Shown here: piece after piece, positions 55,550 to 64,000 of the stretch
Position numbering within the stretch: position 1 is the first letter of the stretch
Layout: each line of letters begins with the position of its first letter
Source of the DNA: Elysia chlorotica
Lineage: Eukaryota; Mollusca; Gastropoda; Plakobranchidae
NCBI GenBank assembly: GCA_003991915.1
Contig: RQTK01000239.1
Span: 268,242-332,241, forward strand
Direction of reading: 5' to 3'
DNA: 64,000 bases
The notes under the pieces: model-generated
The model's database searches: none
The model's input: the letters and a program-made list of their open reading frames with translations, nothing else
Told to the model about the DNA's origin: nothing
Program-made: the position numbers and the translations under genes

Positions 55550-56215
55550 ATTCAAAGGTGAAACAAGTAGATGCCATAGCGTCTATGGTGTCACCAAAAC
55601 TATTTAAGTAATAAAACGTCAACCACTGCTGAAAAAATTACCAAACTAAAACTATAATAATATCAAAGTATAGATAGAACAAGGAGATAAATCCTAGTGC
55701 CATGGCTTCAAGGTGAACCACAATTTCCATCGTATCACTAAAACCACAATCAAACTTTTCAAATGATATCCCCAAAACCATAAAAAAAAATATCAAGCAT
55801 ATTGTATGGTATTACCAGAATTAATTGATTGGTGATATTTTTAAAGACGTAAAAAATCTTACGGTGACTTCACATTCGTATAAAAGATTAAGATTCCACC
55901 AAACAAGTAGATGGATCTGATTATTTATACCATTATAAAGCCATGACTGTTTAGGTACTTATGGTTTGTCTTAATGTTAGTACTCGTGGAGTGACTATGA
56001 ACATGTAATAAACTTAGAGCATAATTATAGTATCATCAAAAGCATGTATCAATCTTAGTTTACGCTATACCTAAAACCGCTATAAAAATTCTAATATTTT
56101 GAGAGGGCGATAATTGTACCATTACAGTGGTCATGATAGTAAACGAATTTCAGATATCATCAAAATTGCATAATGTTGTCAATGCCCATTGTATTGCCAG
56201 AACCAGTAAATGGAT
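55550..56215. repeat. degenerate recurrent motif TATCACCAAAACCATA
   Basis: Variants appear near 55586 (GTGTCACCAAAACTAT), 55731 (GTATCACTAAAACCAC), 55767 (ATATCCCCAAAACCAT), 55809 (GTATTACCAGAATT), 56031 (GTATCATCAAAAGCAT), 56066 (CTATACCTAAAACCGC), 56155 (ATATCATCAAAATTGC) and 56190 (GTATTGCCAGAACCAG). All are on one strand, with irregular spacing. Confidence 0.5.
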
Positions 56216-56381
56216 TTAAAAAAAACATGCATGGTGCAGAAAGTTTTGTAATCATAAGTCTATAGCTGTTATTCATTTCACACAAATATACCTCAAAATT
56301 ACTCGGTATAATTGTATGTTACATGCGATATATAATTCAATTTAATCCTGTTTGTCTTTGATTACATGCACTGGCTCAACT

Positions 56382-56570
56382 AAGAATTGATTTGATTAAC
56401 ACAATACACAATTTTCAACAAAAAAATTAAAATCATCTTTTTACCGTCAGTTATTAAGAGAAATTCGCGAAATCATTTCCAAATATTTCCCTCCGAGTTG
56501 CTCGCCAAATGATAGCTCTGTGAACAACCCTTGTAGGTATAACTATAAGATTTGTAAGCAAATAAAAAAT
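56382..56570 (+). repeat. direct repeat, copy 2
   Basis: Counterpart of 55027-55240, 1355 bases downstream. Similarity fades after the CTCGCCAAA block. Confidence 0.85.
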
Positions 56571-56930
56571 GTGCTCTGTGGACATTAGAGATGACCCAAT
56601 TTTTGGACGTATCATAGTGAAAATACTTAAATATAGCTGTAAGCCAACTAGTGAAAGCTTCTTAGAATGTTATGTTTTCGTTACAGTCCATTACATGCGG
56701 TGCATGAAAACGTTAAGGGCGAAAATGTTTTAATGCGAAGTACAGACACGACGTATGATTCCAACAAGCCTTGGAAACTACTCATCACATGCCCAAGGTG
56801 CTCTTAATCACATTATTTACTTGAATAGAAGTTTCTTTAGGTTTCAACATAGAAACAAATCGGCGTTTCTAGCCATTCCCAAAATTAATAATGTCGATAG
56901 AATAGACCTTGGTTCTGCAGAAGTGAAAGT
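56571..56930. other. upstream region of second receptor exon
   Basis: AT-rich. A possible acceptor (CTTGGTTCTGCAG, 56908-56920) lies ten bases before the start codon at 56931, which would make the exon an internal one with a short UTR portion. No TGACC cluster like that upstream of 46593. Confidence 0.4.
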
Positions 56931-57166
56931 ATGCCACACAATGCGTACACGTTCGTGCACACGGTGCTGCTGCTGGTGGTGCTTCCTCTGGTGTTGTTTG
57001 GAGCTGGTGTGCACTGTAAGATGCACGGGGCGCGCAAGGAACTCCGGATAGCCTGGCTGGCTCCTAGCCGTACAGTGATGGGCGTTAGCGCCTCCACCTC
57101 AGTGAACACGTTCAAGTACGCGCTCAGAGCCATAGAGACGAGCTACCTGAAGGGGCACTATACCAA
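56931..57166 (+). CDS. first coding exon, paralogue of the 46593 receptor exon
   Basis: The ATG at 56931 opens 78 codons plus two bases, ending at an ideal donor, AA|GTGAGT (57166/57167). Residues 9-29 are hydrophobic (VHTVLLLVVLPLVLFGAG), a signal peptide probably cleaved near VHC. Residue 36 starts KELRIAWLAPS, followed by GVSASTSVNTFKYAL and ETSYLKGHYTK. Against the 46593 exon, 21 of the first 33 aligned residues from this block are identical, and the splice phase is the same. It lacks the Thr/Ser/Pro linker. Likely role: N-terminus of an extracellular PBP1-type ligand-binding domain (receptor guanylate cyclase-like), by inference. It is either an alternative first exon of one gene or the start of a tandem duplicate. 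Later exons presumably lie beyond the window or were too short to see. Confidence 0.65.
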
Positions 57167-57364
57167 GTGAGTATTGGTTGACTACATGCAGTTCACAGAA
57201 CTGAAACTTTCATTACGTGTTTTGTCACCTCATTTGTACAATGTCCTATATCATTAGAAAATACTAAAAATTTAGAATATTTTAGAAATGAGATCGATAT
57301 CGTATAACTGAGAATGGTGTTATATTACTTGTTTCGTTAATATCGTCAATACATTGCTAGGGTA

Positions 57365-57455
57365 TCTCGCAGTCGAGTCCCAACACTAAATCCTGACAAA
57401 CAGATACAGAGAAAGGATGAGATGAATTCTGTCTCAGCTGGTCTGATATTTACTC
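57365..57455 (-). mobile_element. SINE relic in the intron
   Basis: GAGTCCCAACACTAAATCCTG, CAGATACAGAGAAAGGATGA and CTGTCTCAGCTGGTCTGATA fit tail junction and body in reverse. Confidence 0.5.
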
Positions 57456-58267
57456 TTGGTGTTCTTCCCTGTTTCTCGGCCGGGGGGGGGGTCTTTCTTC
57501 TTTCATGTCCACCCCCTCCCCAACCTCATTTCTTATGGCAAGCTTCTCCTATCTCCCCTTAAAACGTTGTCCCAATGGAGGGTAACCGTTCTGTGGTATT
57601 GGTTTAATTCTTTAAAATGGTCCAAACAGCTGTGGTTCTTTTTTCAAGAGCTTTGTTATATGAACAGAGAGCGGAAAAAGCATCCTTTATTAAATAAAAT
57701 GGTCATTTTGTTATGTCGTTCGAGGAATCACTTTAAAAGTTTTCTAACTTCAGGAGAGGTTACAATGAATTGGGGCCGACCAAAAGAAACGTACATTTCG
57801 TCCACTCTACGCACATTTGATACATATATGTGCTTTAAAGCTTTTTTGTTTTGTTACTGAAAGTAAAAAAGTGCACCGTTTTTTTTACTCTTGGCGCTGG
57901 GTATGGATCTCTCTCCCTTTGTTCAATGTTGCGGCAGTTCCACAGTTGTGTCTGTCGGTATGAACAGATTAACAATACAAGAGATTAAGTTGACATCAAG
58001 ACATGGAAGGTTCAGTCGCAAACAGCTTATTTCTCTGTTTTAGAAAGATACTTATTTATGGTAAGTGAATACTGGTAAATAAAGGTAAGACACAAAGCGT
58101 ACCTCAATATAATCCTGTGAAAAGGTGGAGGCAGTAAGGTTAAAGTAAATACTAATACCTCCGCCTTTCAACAAAAACAACAGTCAAGGCGCGTGGTTAT
58201 GCTTTCCTGTTTAACCCTAATGGCACTTTGTGTTTTGTACTCTTTTCCGTACACTGAGAGGTCTCTG
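57456..58267. other. intron-like DNA, nothing recognised
   Basis: A 134-codon frame (57456-57860) begins in a poly-G patch and has no motif or codon bias. Confidence 0.5.
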
Positions 58268-58316
58268 TGAGCGCCCCCCCCCACACACACACACACACTC
58301 ACACACACACACTCAC
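58268..58316. repeat. (CA)n microsatellite
   Basis: CCCCCCCC then CA repeats with CT interruptions. Confidence 0.93.
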
Positions 58317-58467
58317 TTTAAGAAGAACAGATACAATTTCGAAGGAAGGATACATATCATTTCAAACAAAATGTAACCTTTTTATTATTCAGACTTATAT
58401 TTAAAATAAAAAGGTGGGCATCTTTTTACCCTTCCCCCGGAGTTATGGTCAGGGCTATTTGGGCACC

Positions 58468-58655
58468 TTTTGTCGCCTACTGGTTGGGTCGGTGTCAGTT
58501 TGATGTGATCGGTTGAAACTGGAGTCATGGTACTCCCACATTGCGTGTGTGTGATATCACGTAAATTTGTCAGACTATAGCCTTGGAGCCTTGCGATTCG
58601 TCCACAATATAGACGATGCAGTGTTGACGTTGGACTCTAAGTACCAAACCCAAAG
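58468..58655 (+). mobile_element. tRNA-derived SINE, tail A, head missing
   Basis: GCCTACTGGTTGGGTCGGTG, ATCGGTTGAAACTGGAGTCA, TGATATCACGTAAATTTGTC, CGTCCACAATATAGACGATG and GTTGACGTTGGACTCTAAGT in order. Confidence 0.85.
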
Positions 58656-58814
58656 CTACTGATGTCCTTGGGGAGGAGGAGTACATTTAAACATTGGATG
58701 AAGATTAGACCTTAACTGAATTTTTTTTTTGGGGGGTAGCAATCTTTGCTTGGAGAAAGTGCTTTTTCCTGGTTTTTACATTTCCTATGTTTTCAAGGTA
58801 AACCATAGACGGTG

Positions 58815-58965
58815 ACGGGACCTACAGCGAGATGCCAGGATTTGATTGCTTAAAGTATACTGAATTCGACCCAAATGTTGCCTAATAAGTTGGTCTGACC
58901 GGAACCGGATCGTGATCCTTCAATTAAAACCCGAGTGCTCTATCATTGACATGCCTTGGTTTTGC
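58815..58965 (-). mobile_element. SINE relic (tentative)
   Basis: TATACTGAATTCGACCCAAA, GGATCGTGATCCTTCAATTA and CCGAGTGCTCTATCATTGAC recall body, spacer and head of the longer subtype in reverse. Confidence 0.4.
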
Positions 58966-59199
58966 TCCGTATTGTAATGTTTATTTATCTATGTGCTCTA
59001 ACGAAACAGTAATTTGCTTTAAAAAACATGAAAATTAAGTTACGGGACGTAGTTAGGAATCGTAGTGTACATTCAACTAGAGAATTTGGTTATGCTGAAC
59101 TCTGCAGCTTGTTCTAGGGAACAAACTGAATTTTTTAGACCAACTACAAGATGACAATAACATGTTGCTAAATATAGTTAAAAGGGACTCCTCCCCATC

Positions 59200-59263
<64 letters not shown>

Positions 59264-59286
59264 CGCTCTCTCTCTCTATCTCTCTC
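59200..59286. repeat. (CT)n microsatellite
   Basis: CT array with GCTCGC interruption. Confidence 0.96.
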
Positions 59287-60388
59287 AATTATTGATCGTT
59301 CTTGATGAGAACTTTTCAGGGGAGAGGGGGGTTGGAGGAGTAAGGTTAAACCTTTTCTAACTTTGCCTTCTACAGAAGAGTTACAAAGCTAGATTTTTTA
59401 TATTAATTTGATAAGAGAGGAACGCTGGCGAGATAATGGCCTTGTAGGAAGAACGTCTTACTTTGTCAACGAAACGTGTCTTGTGAGCAAAACAAGATCT
59501 CGGAAATGACACAATGGCGAAATTCTCCAACTAGGATGGTACAAAAAGGGATTAATTACTCCCCTAAGTCAAGGTAGAAGTAGGGATAAAGGAAGAACGC
59601 GCGTAGGAAGGGGCAGTGAAAACAATTAATCACAAGGGAGAAAGAAAGCAAGGGGTCTGTCTGCATAAGCTCTAGACAAGTGCCCTTCAGTGAAGATAGT
59701 ATGGTAGTTGGTACAGTCCTACACAAATTACTTTATCTATGCATCACCGCCACTTTCCCTATTCACTAGATTATTTCATATTTTGATGATTTTAAAAACA
59801 TACATTGCCTGTACGATTTTCAATAAAATGATTGTCGTTTAACTTTTTCAAATATCCATGGTCTTTGGGATTTTATTTGATGATTATTACACACACTATA
59901 TACGTGTACCTCCTAGTTAGAAAATGTAATTTTTAACATTAGGCGATAACATTTACAGACTTTTTTCTCTGTTTCATCCTGTAGTTTAAAGGTATTTTCA
60001 AACTTTATGTGGCGCTCGCTATTATCTTCATAAGATTTTGTAGATGCTTTTTGTTTACTATCAGGCCAAAAAATTAGTATGCACACACATACACGAGTAC
60101 ACATCTTCTCTAATGGAATACGCTGTAGTCTTTATCCGAGTGACATTAGAACGTCGTGCATTAAATGTTACAATCAAATCTAGGAAATAGTCGTTCTGAA
60201 GAACGTCAGAGTTATTCCAAATGTAAGACAACTTAGTGCTTTGCAGCGTAAACAAGCTCCCCCCTGCAAACAGCGATACAGCACAATTTTTATAAATAAT
60301 ATACTTTCGCCCAAATATACCTAGGTAAAGAAGATAATATTAAGCGTTGTTCTGTTCCTTTTGGTGTAGTTGATTTTCAAGGTCAGGC
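59287..60388. other. unique DNA, nothing recognised
   Basis: About 1.1 kb without family repeats or exon signatures. Confidence 0.5.
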
Positions 60389-60396
60389 TAAATACT

Positions 60397-60691
60397 AGGC
60401 GGTGAGCTAGCCCAGGTGGCAGAGCGTTGGACTCCGAAGTGGGAGGTAACCGGGTGGATGTGACGATCTGGCAAATTTATTTATCGTATTTCTTCCCATT
60501 TTTGGTTGAATCAGTGTCAGCATAATTGGACCGGCTGAGGCAGGAGTCCCTGGTATCCCAGCACTGTCTCTATGTCGCAGCACTTACAATTGTTAGACGT
60601 AAACTCTGGGACCCTTCGTCGTATATGATTATCTTAAGCAACTTAGGAGACGTTCAACTAGGAGAAAACCTCTTCCTACAACAGAAAGCCT
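60397..60691 (+). mobile_element. tRNA-derived SINE, tail B, full length with target duplication
   Basis: Head A box GAGCTAGCCCAGGTGGCAGA, close to the tRNA consensus. Spacer GATCTGGCAAATTTATTTAT. Body ACCGGCTGAGGCAGGAGTCC, GCAGCACTTACAATTGTTAG. Tail B GGGACCCTTCGTCGTATATG, AGCAACTTAGGAGACGTTCA, CTAGGAGAAAACCTCTTCCT. TAAATACT flanks it (60389-60396 and 60692-60699). Body shared with tail A copies, 3' end entirely different. Confidence 0.92.
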
Positions 60692-60699
60692 TAAATACT

Positions 60700-61258
60700 T
60701 TGTCGACTCGGGCCTGCGTTCAGTCTGATTAAGTCAGGACATGACAGTGTTGGCAGTCGACGCCTCGTGTTTATGTCCAGTGCAGATTAAAATAAAATAC
60801 ATCAACAACAAGAAAGAATGGACAAAGAACATGGCATTTTTATAACTGAACAAAACTAAAAATAACAGAAAAAAAAATCTAAATTAGCGCAATGAATTGC
60901 AATACAAAGTAAAATAATTTGTGTGTATCTGTCATCATACTGATTAATATTATAGAGCAAACTGAAGGAAAACCAAAAAACCTTGTGTTTGTGTTGATAC
61001 TACCTTTGTAAATTTGTTGTTTTTTTTATTATTATTCGATATCAAATTCATACTTTTATTAGGGAATGGTTTTTCATTAGAATTAATGCAACTTAGTCGG
61101 ATATCAAAAGCTTCGCAAGATTTTAGTAAGCCCATCACGCAGTAAACGGTGCAACTATCCTAGTCGTCCAGAAACGTACATAGCGAGCGGGAAGAAAACG
61201 GGAAAACGCTGCTACAAAAGTGGCCCTATCACGTTTTTGCTTGTTGTACACAAACCAA
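60700..61258. other. unique AT-rich DNA, nothing recognised
   Basis: No feature supported. Confidence 0.5.
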
Positions 61259-61362
61259 GGGTCGCAAGAACAACGTTTTATCAATCTTACGACTCATCTT
61301 AAAATAATAAGAGTAAACAGGCGATGAGTTGTAAGCTACCGCAACGTCGTAATTACGATCCC
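61259..61362. mobile_element. palindromic MITE (GTCGTAAG family)
   Basis: A 104-bp element: GGGTCGCAAGAACAACGTTT, ATCTTACGACTCATC at left; GATGAGTTGTAAGCTACCGC, AACGTCGTAATTACGATCCC at right. No coding capacity. Confidence 0.8.
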
Positions 61363-61943
61363 AAGACTTCTACAAAAAAATGACTAACTAAAAATTCCCA
61401 ATAAAACAGACTTTACCCCTGTTTCTCTACTACTGAAACGATTCTCCGTTTTCAGGTTTGAGTTCAACGTTCAAGATTTTGCTTCATCTTGAACAGCATG
61501 TAAAGTGACAGGACACTAAAGTATCTCAAGAACTTGTCTTTTCTTTTGCGTCCACGCGAGCTTACTCGGCAGTTCGATTCAAACAATAAAGCCGTTTCTT
61601 TTTAAGCATCGACTGTGTGATTGGTCACTTTCTTCATGGTATAAATTCCAGGATGTGTCTCCCTTCTAAAAACATAATAAACATACCCGGAAAACATGTT
61701 TTAAAAATTATGAGTTGCTCTGGAATGGCAACCGAAATCCGTGTCCAATTTTTATACAACTGTTTATGTTTATTTATTAGTTTTAAAAATGTTAAAGCGG
61801 TTACAATTTCATATCCTGATTCATATCCTAAAATATATTTCGGAGTATCCGAGTTTCCGTGCGAAACGTTAGTTGATACCAATACGATTGAATAGTAATC
61901 TTTAATCAGTTTTACTCTCTGTATGCTTTCCTTAAAATGCTTC
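61363..61943. other. unique AT-rich DNA, nothing recognised
   Basis: Frames of 82-92 codons on both strands over the same bases show no motif and are treated as chance. Confidence 0.5.
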
Positions 61944-62165
61944 AGTTGAGTTGAGTTAATAGGTTATATTGTGGACGGGCCTCAGGACTGACGTTTGACA
62001 ATTTTATTTACTGCCACACACGAGACAGGACAGGGATACCATGACTCCTGTCTCAGCGGGTGACATTAAAACAAGAATGCTACATGGCGACGGGTGCAAC
62101 AGCTAGGACTCGAACATCACACCGCCTGCTATCAGTTTAGAAGATTATTGACTGAGTTATGTTGC
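61944..62165 (-). mobile_element. tRNA-derived SINE, tail A, internally shortened
   Basis: TTGAGTTGAGTTAATAGG at the tail, TATATTGTGGACGGGCCTCA, ACACGAGACAGGACAGGGAT, CATGACTCCTGTCTCAGCGG, then a head with the B box complement TAGGACTCGAACATC. The tail-side GTTGGACGTTAA block is missing. Confidence 0.85.
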
Positions 62166-62297
62166 TTCCCAGAGAGAAAGTTTTATATTTCAATTAGAAA
62201 CTTCATACGGTCCAAAACTTTTGAGTTGGATGAATTTCCTCCTCTCAAATAAATTTCGGCATTGTTATGCATTATTTTAGTCCTGTATAGTCTATAG

Positions 62298-62480
62298 TCT
62301 ACTAACCCTGGTATAGTACATGCCCCAGTAGCTTTGGACTAAGATTGTAGTGTTTGTTGGAGAGAGGTTCCTCTCATTAGTCCTATGTAGACTCCTAGCC
62401 CAGGTATAGTACATGCCCCAGTAACTTTGGACCAAAATTGTAGAGTTTGTTGGAGAGAGGTTTCTCTCTCGTTTTTACGT
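62298..62480 (+). repeat. 93-bp tandem duplication
   Basis: GGTATAGTACATGCCCCAGT, AACTTTGGACCAAAATTGTA and GTTTGTTGGAGAGAGGTT occur twice at an offset of 93. The repeat includes the outer end of a tail-B SINE, so the SINE border was copied with its flank. Confidence 0.88.
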
Positions 62481-62645
62481 CTCCTAAGCTGCTGCAGAGG
62501 ATCCTACACGGCGCTAAGTCCGAAGTCTGAAAATTGTACGTGCTGCCACAAAGAGACACCATGACTCCTGTCTCAGGCGGTCACAATATATTGACACCGA
62601 CTCAATCAGCAGGGGGCGAAATTCTACAAATACATTAAATTGTTC
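62440..62645 (-). mobile_element. tRNA-derived SINE, tail B, head missing
   Basis: GTTTGTTGGAGAGAGGTTTC, ACGTCTCCTAAGCTGCTGCA, GTACGTGCTGCCACAAAGAG, ATGACTCCTGTCTCAGGCGG, ATTGACACCGACTCAATCAG and the AAATTCTACAAATACATT spacer in reverse. Confidence 0.82.
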
Positions 62646-62757
62646 GTGAAACAATAAGGGCCTAACTTGCAACATTTTTTTCCGTTTACACACTCAGGGA
62701 CATTACACTGACCAGTAGAAAGCCACGAACGGCAAATTTGTTTGTCCTTGTCCCTTT

Positions 62758-62765
62758 CTTTCTCT

Positions 62766-62840
<75 letters not shown>

Positions 62841-62868
62841 TCTCTCTCTCTCTCTCACTCTCTCTCTG
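62758..62868. repeat. (CT)n microsatellite
   Basis: Almost pure CT; frames through it are artefacts. Confidence 0.97.
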
Positions 62869-62964
62869 TTACTTGTGATCTTAGCACTGGTATTCCTTTT
62901 AGTGACGATAATTGCAGCCCTTGTCATGACGTCAAGCAGTGTTCCTGGCGACCATCTGGAGGGC

Positions 62965-63670
62965 GTACAGGAAAGACGGTAATAGCCTCCATACGTCATG
63001 GGCAGTGGGCATGGAGGACAGCTGTGTATACTGTAGAATGATAAACTTATGGGGCTGCTGCAGAAAGCGAATGTGAGGAGAAGGATGAGTAGAAGCAGAG
63101 AGAAGGATTTCTGGAAGATAGTCAGGGGTTGACTTGAAAAGACGAAAATCCTACAGGAAAGAAGGTAATAGCCTCCATAAGTCATGGGCAGTGGACATGG
63201 GGGGAATGAGCTATGTATACTTTAGAATGATAAACTTACGGGACTGCTGCAGAAAGCGAATGAGAGGATAAGGATGAGTATAGTAGCGGTAGAAATGGAC
63301 TCCTGCAATAAACTAATAGCCTTAGGTGACTGCTAAAACATAGTCACGTTGGAGAAAAGGATGAGAAGAGGAAATAAAGAGGCACTCAAACGATAAGCTT
63401 TGGGGCATGCTACAGCAAAAATAACGGGATAAAAACTATGAGTATAAGAAGAAAAAAGGAACGTTTTACGATTAACTTAAGGGACTGGTACAGATAGCGA
63501 ATATGATGGAAAGAATGAGTATAGTAGAAGAAGAAAAGAGAAACTCTTGAGATAAATTCAGGAGACAGAAACATTAACTATAAACTCAGGAGACTATTAC
63601 AGCAAAGCGAACAGGATGAAAACTGTGGGTAAAGTAGAAGAAGAAAAGAGGAACTGTTGCAATCATGACA
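62965..63670 (+). repeat. degenerate satellite with a 186-bp higher-order unit
   Basis: The block from TACAGGAAAGACGGTAATAG to ATGATAAACTTA is repeated at an offset of 186 (62971 and 63157). Smaller units recur to 63670: GATAAACTTACGGGACTGCT, GCAGAAAGCGAATGAGAGGA, AAGGATGAGTATAGTAG and AGAAGAAAAGAGGAACT, roughly every 90-110 bases and increasingly diverged to the right. Confidence 0.8.
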
Positions 63671-64000
63671 AATAGTCGGAGGAACAGGTGACAGTCGTAG
63701 CCTCAGGCCGGATGATACAGGTCGGAGCTACTGTGTGTATGTGTATGTGTATGTGCAAGTAGTTCGGAATCTGGAAGCTGACAAGCCTTGTTTATGTTAG
63801 TCACGTCAGTCGGACAACATGGAGGGTACGGAGAGGAGCATTAGCGTCATTAGGCCTTTTGTTACTCTTGTTTTGGGAACATTTTAGGAGATCACTTAAG
63901 AAAGATACAAAGTCAGTTTAAGGTTGGGATTTAGTTAATTCTTTTGGATTCTAACTGTTATCTTTAAGAGGTACTCGGTTAAAAACTTAGTCTTCAAAAG
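63671..64000. other. unique DNA, nothing recognised
   Basis: A short TGTATGTGTATG patch near 63735 only. Confidence 0.5.

Noticed and set aside
55027-56570. Direct repeats as the two LTRs of a retroelement
   Set aside because: Ends are not TG...CA, no target duplication was seen, and the 1.1 kb between shows no recognisable retroelement part.
57456-57860. 134-codon + strand frame as the next receptor exon
   Set aside because: It begins inside a G-run, shows no similarity to PBP1 domains and lacks a usable acceptor in the required phase.
61617-61895. Opposed 82- and 92-codon frames on both strands
   Set aside because: Neither has motif, splice sites or bias; open frames on both strands are expected by chance in this composition.

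Overview
The window reads as one piece of a large, repeat-rich invertebrate genome. A lophotrochozoan, most likely a marine gastropod mollusc, fits best. This rests on the AT-rich unique DNA, very long (GA)n/(CT)n, (TTG)n and (ATCT)n arrays, two split exon-like genes without bacterial features, and a dense population of tRNA-derived SINEs whose 3' end (GTTGGACGTTAA plus a CAACTC or CCAACC tail) resembles repeats common in mollusc genomes. The taxon is inference. Two runs of N (6790-6885 and 49330-49749) are assembly gaps lying beside GA/CT arrays.

Coding DNA is sparse. The two best-supported host exons are on the + strand, 46593-47110 and 56931-57166. Each starts with an ATG, encodes a hydrophobic signal segment and then the shared block KELRIAWLAPS followed by a matching helix, and each ends at a good splice donor in the same codon phase. 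They look like paralogous or alternative first exons of a secreted or single-pass receptor with a PBP1/ANF-receptor-like (receptor guanylate cyclase type) ligand-binding domain. No later exon could be recognised. A promoter-like cluster (CACGTGAC, TGACTCA, ACCGGAAGTA, GATTGGC) lies about 2 kb upstream of the first exon. Three weaker single-exon candidates are at 17347-17499 (-), 33358-33492 (+) and 34921-35009 (+).

Layout: 1-5 kb is microsatellites, one copy of a dispersed CTCATTGGCT-type repeat and old SINE pieces. 5.3-8.6 kb is a patchwork of local segmental duplications in which one copy carries a SINE with an 11-bp target duplication and the other is its empty site. 9.7-10 kb is a 51-bp tandem array. 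10-33 kb alternates quiet AT-rich DNA with GA/CT arrays, SINEs, MITEs, a 524-bp-offset tandem duplication (18.7-19.65 kb) and a long SINE-bearing palindrome (29.57-30.27 kb). 35.9-38.8 kb holds two arrays of one 28-bp minisatellite in opposite orientation around a full-length SINE. 46.5-57.2 kb is the receptor-exon interval; it also holds a three-layer nested insertion (SINE, SINE, solo LTR), a perfect 22-bp x 8 array, and copies of the dispersed repeat and the palindromic MITE. 57-64 kb holds further SINEs, including a full-length one with an alternative tail, one MITE, and a degenerate satellite with a 186-bp higher-order period at the right end.

The repeats fall into a few families: one tRNA-derived SINE body joined to two different 3' tails (called tail A and tail B here), a palindromic MITE with ends GGGTCGTAAGTACAACG, a dispersed element with two ATTGG motifs, and minor LINE 3' remnants. 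Most open frames in the window are read-through of simple repeats and are not genes. The observations most worth following are the paired receptor first exons, and a 27-bp perfect inverted repeat that spans the splice donor of the first of them.
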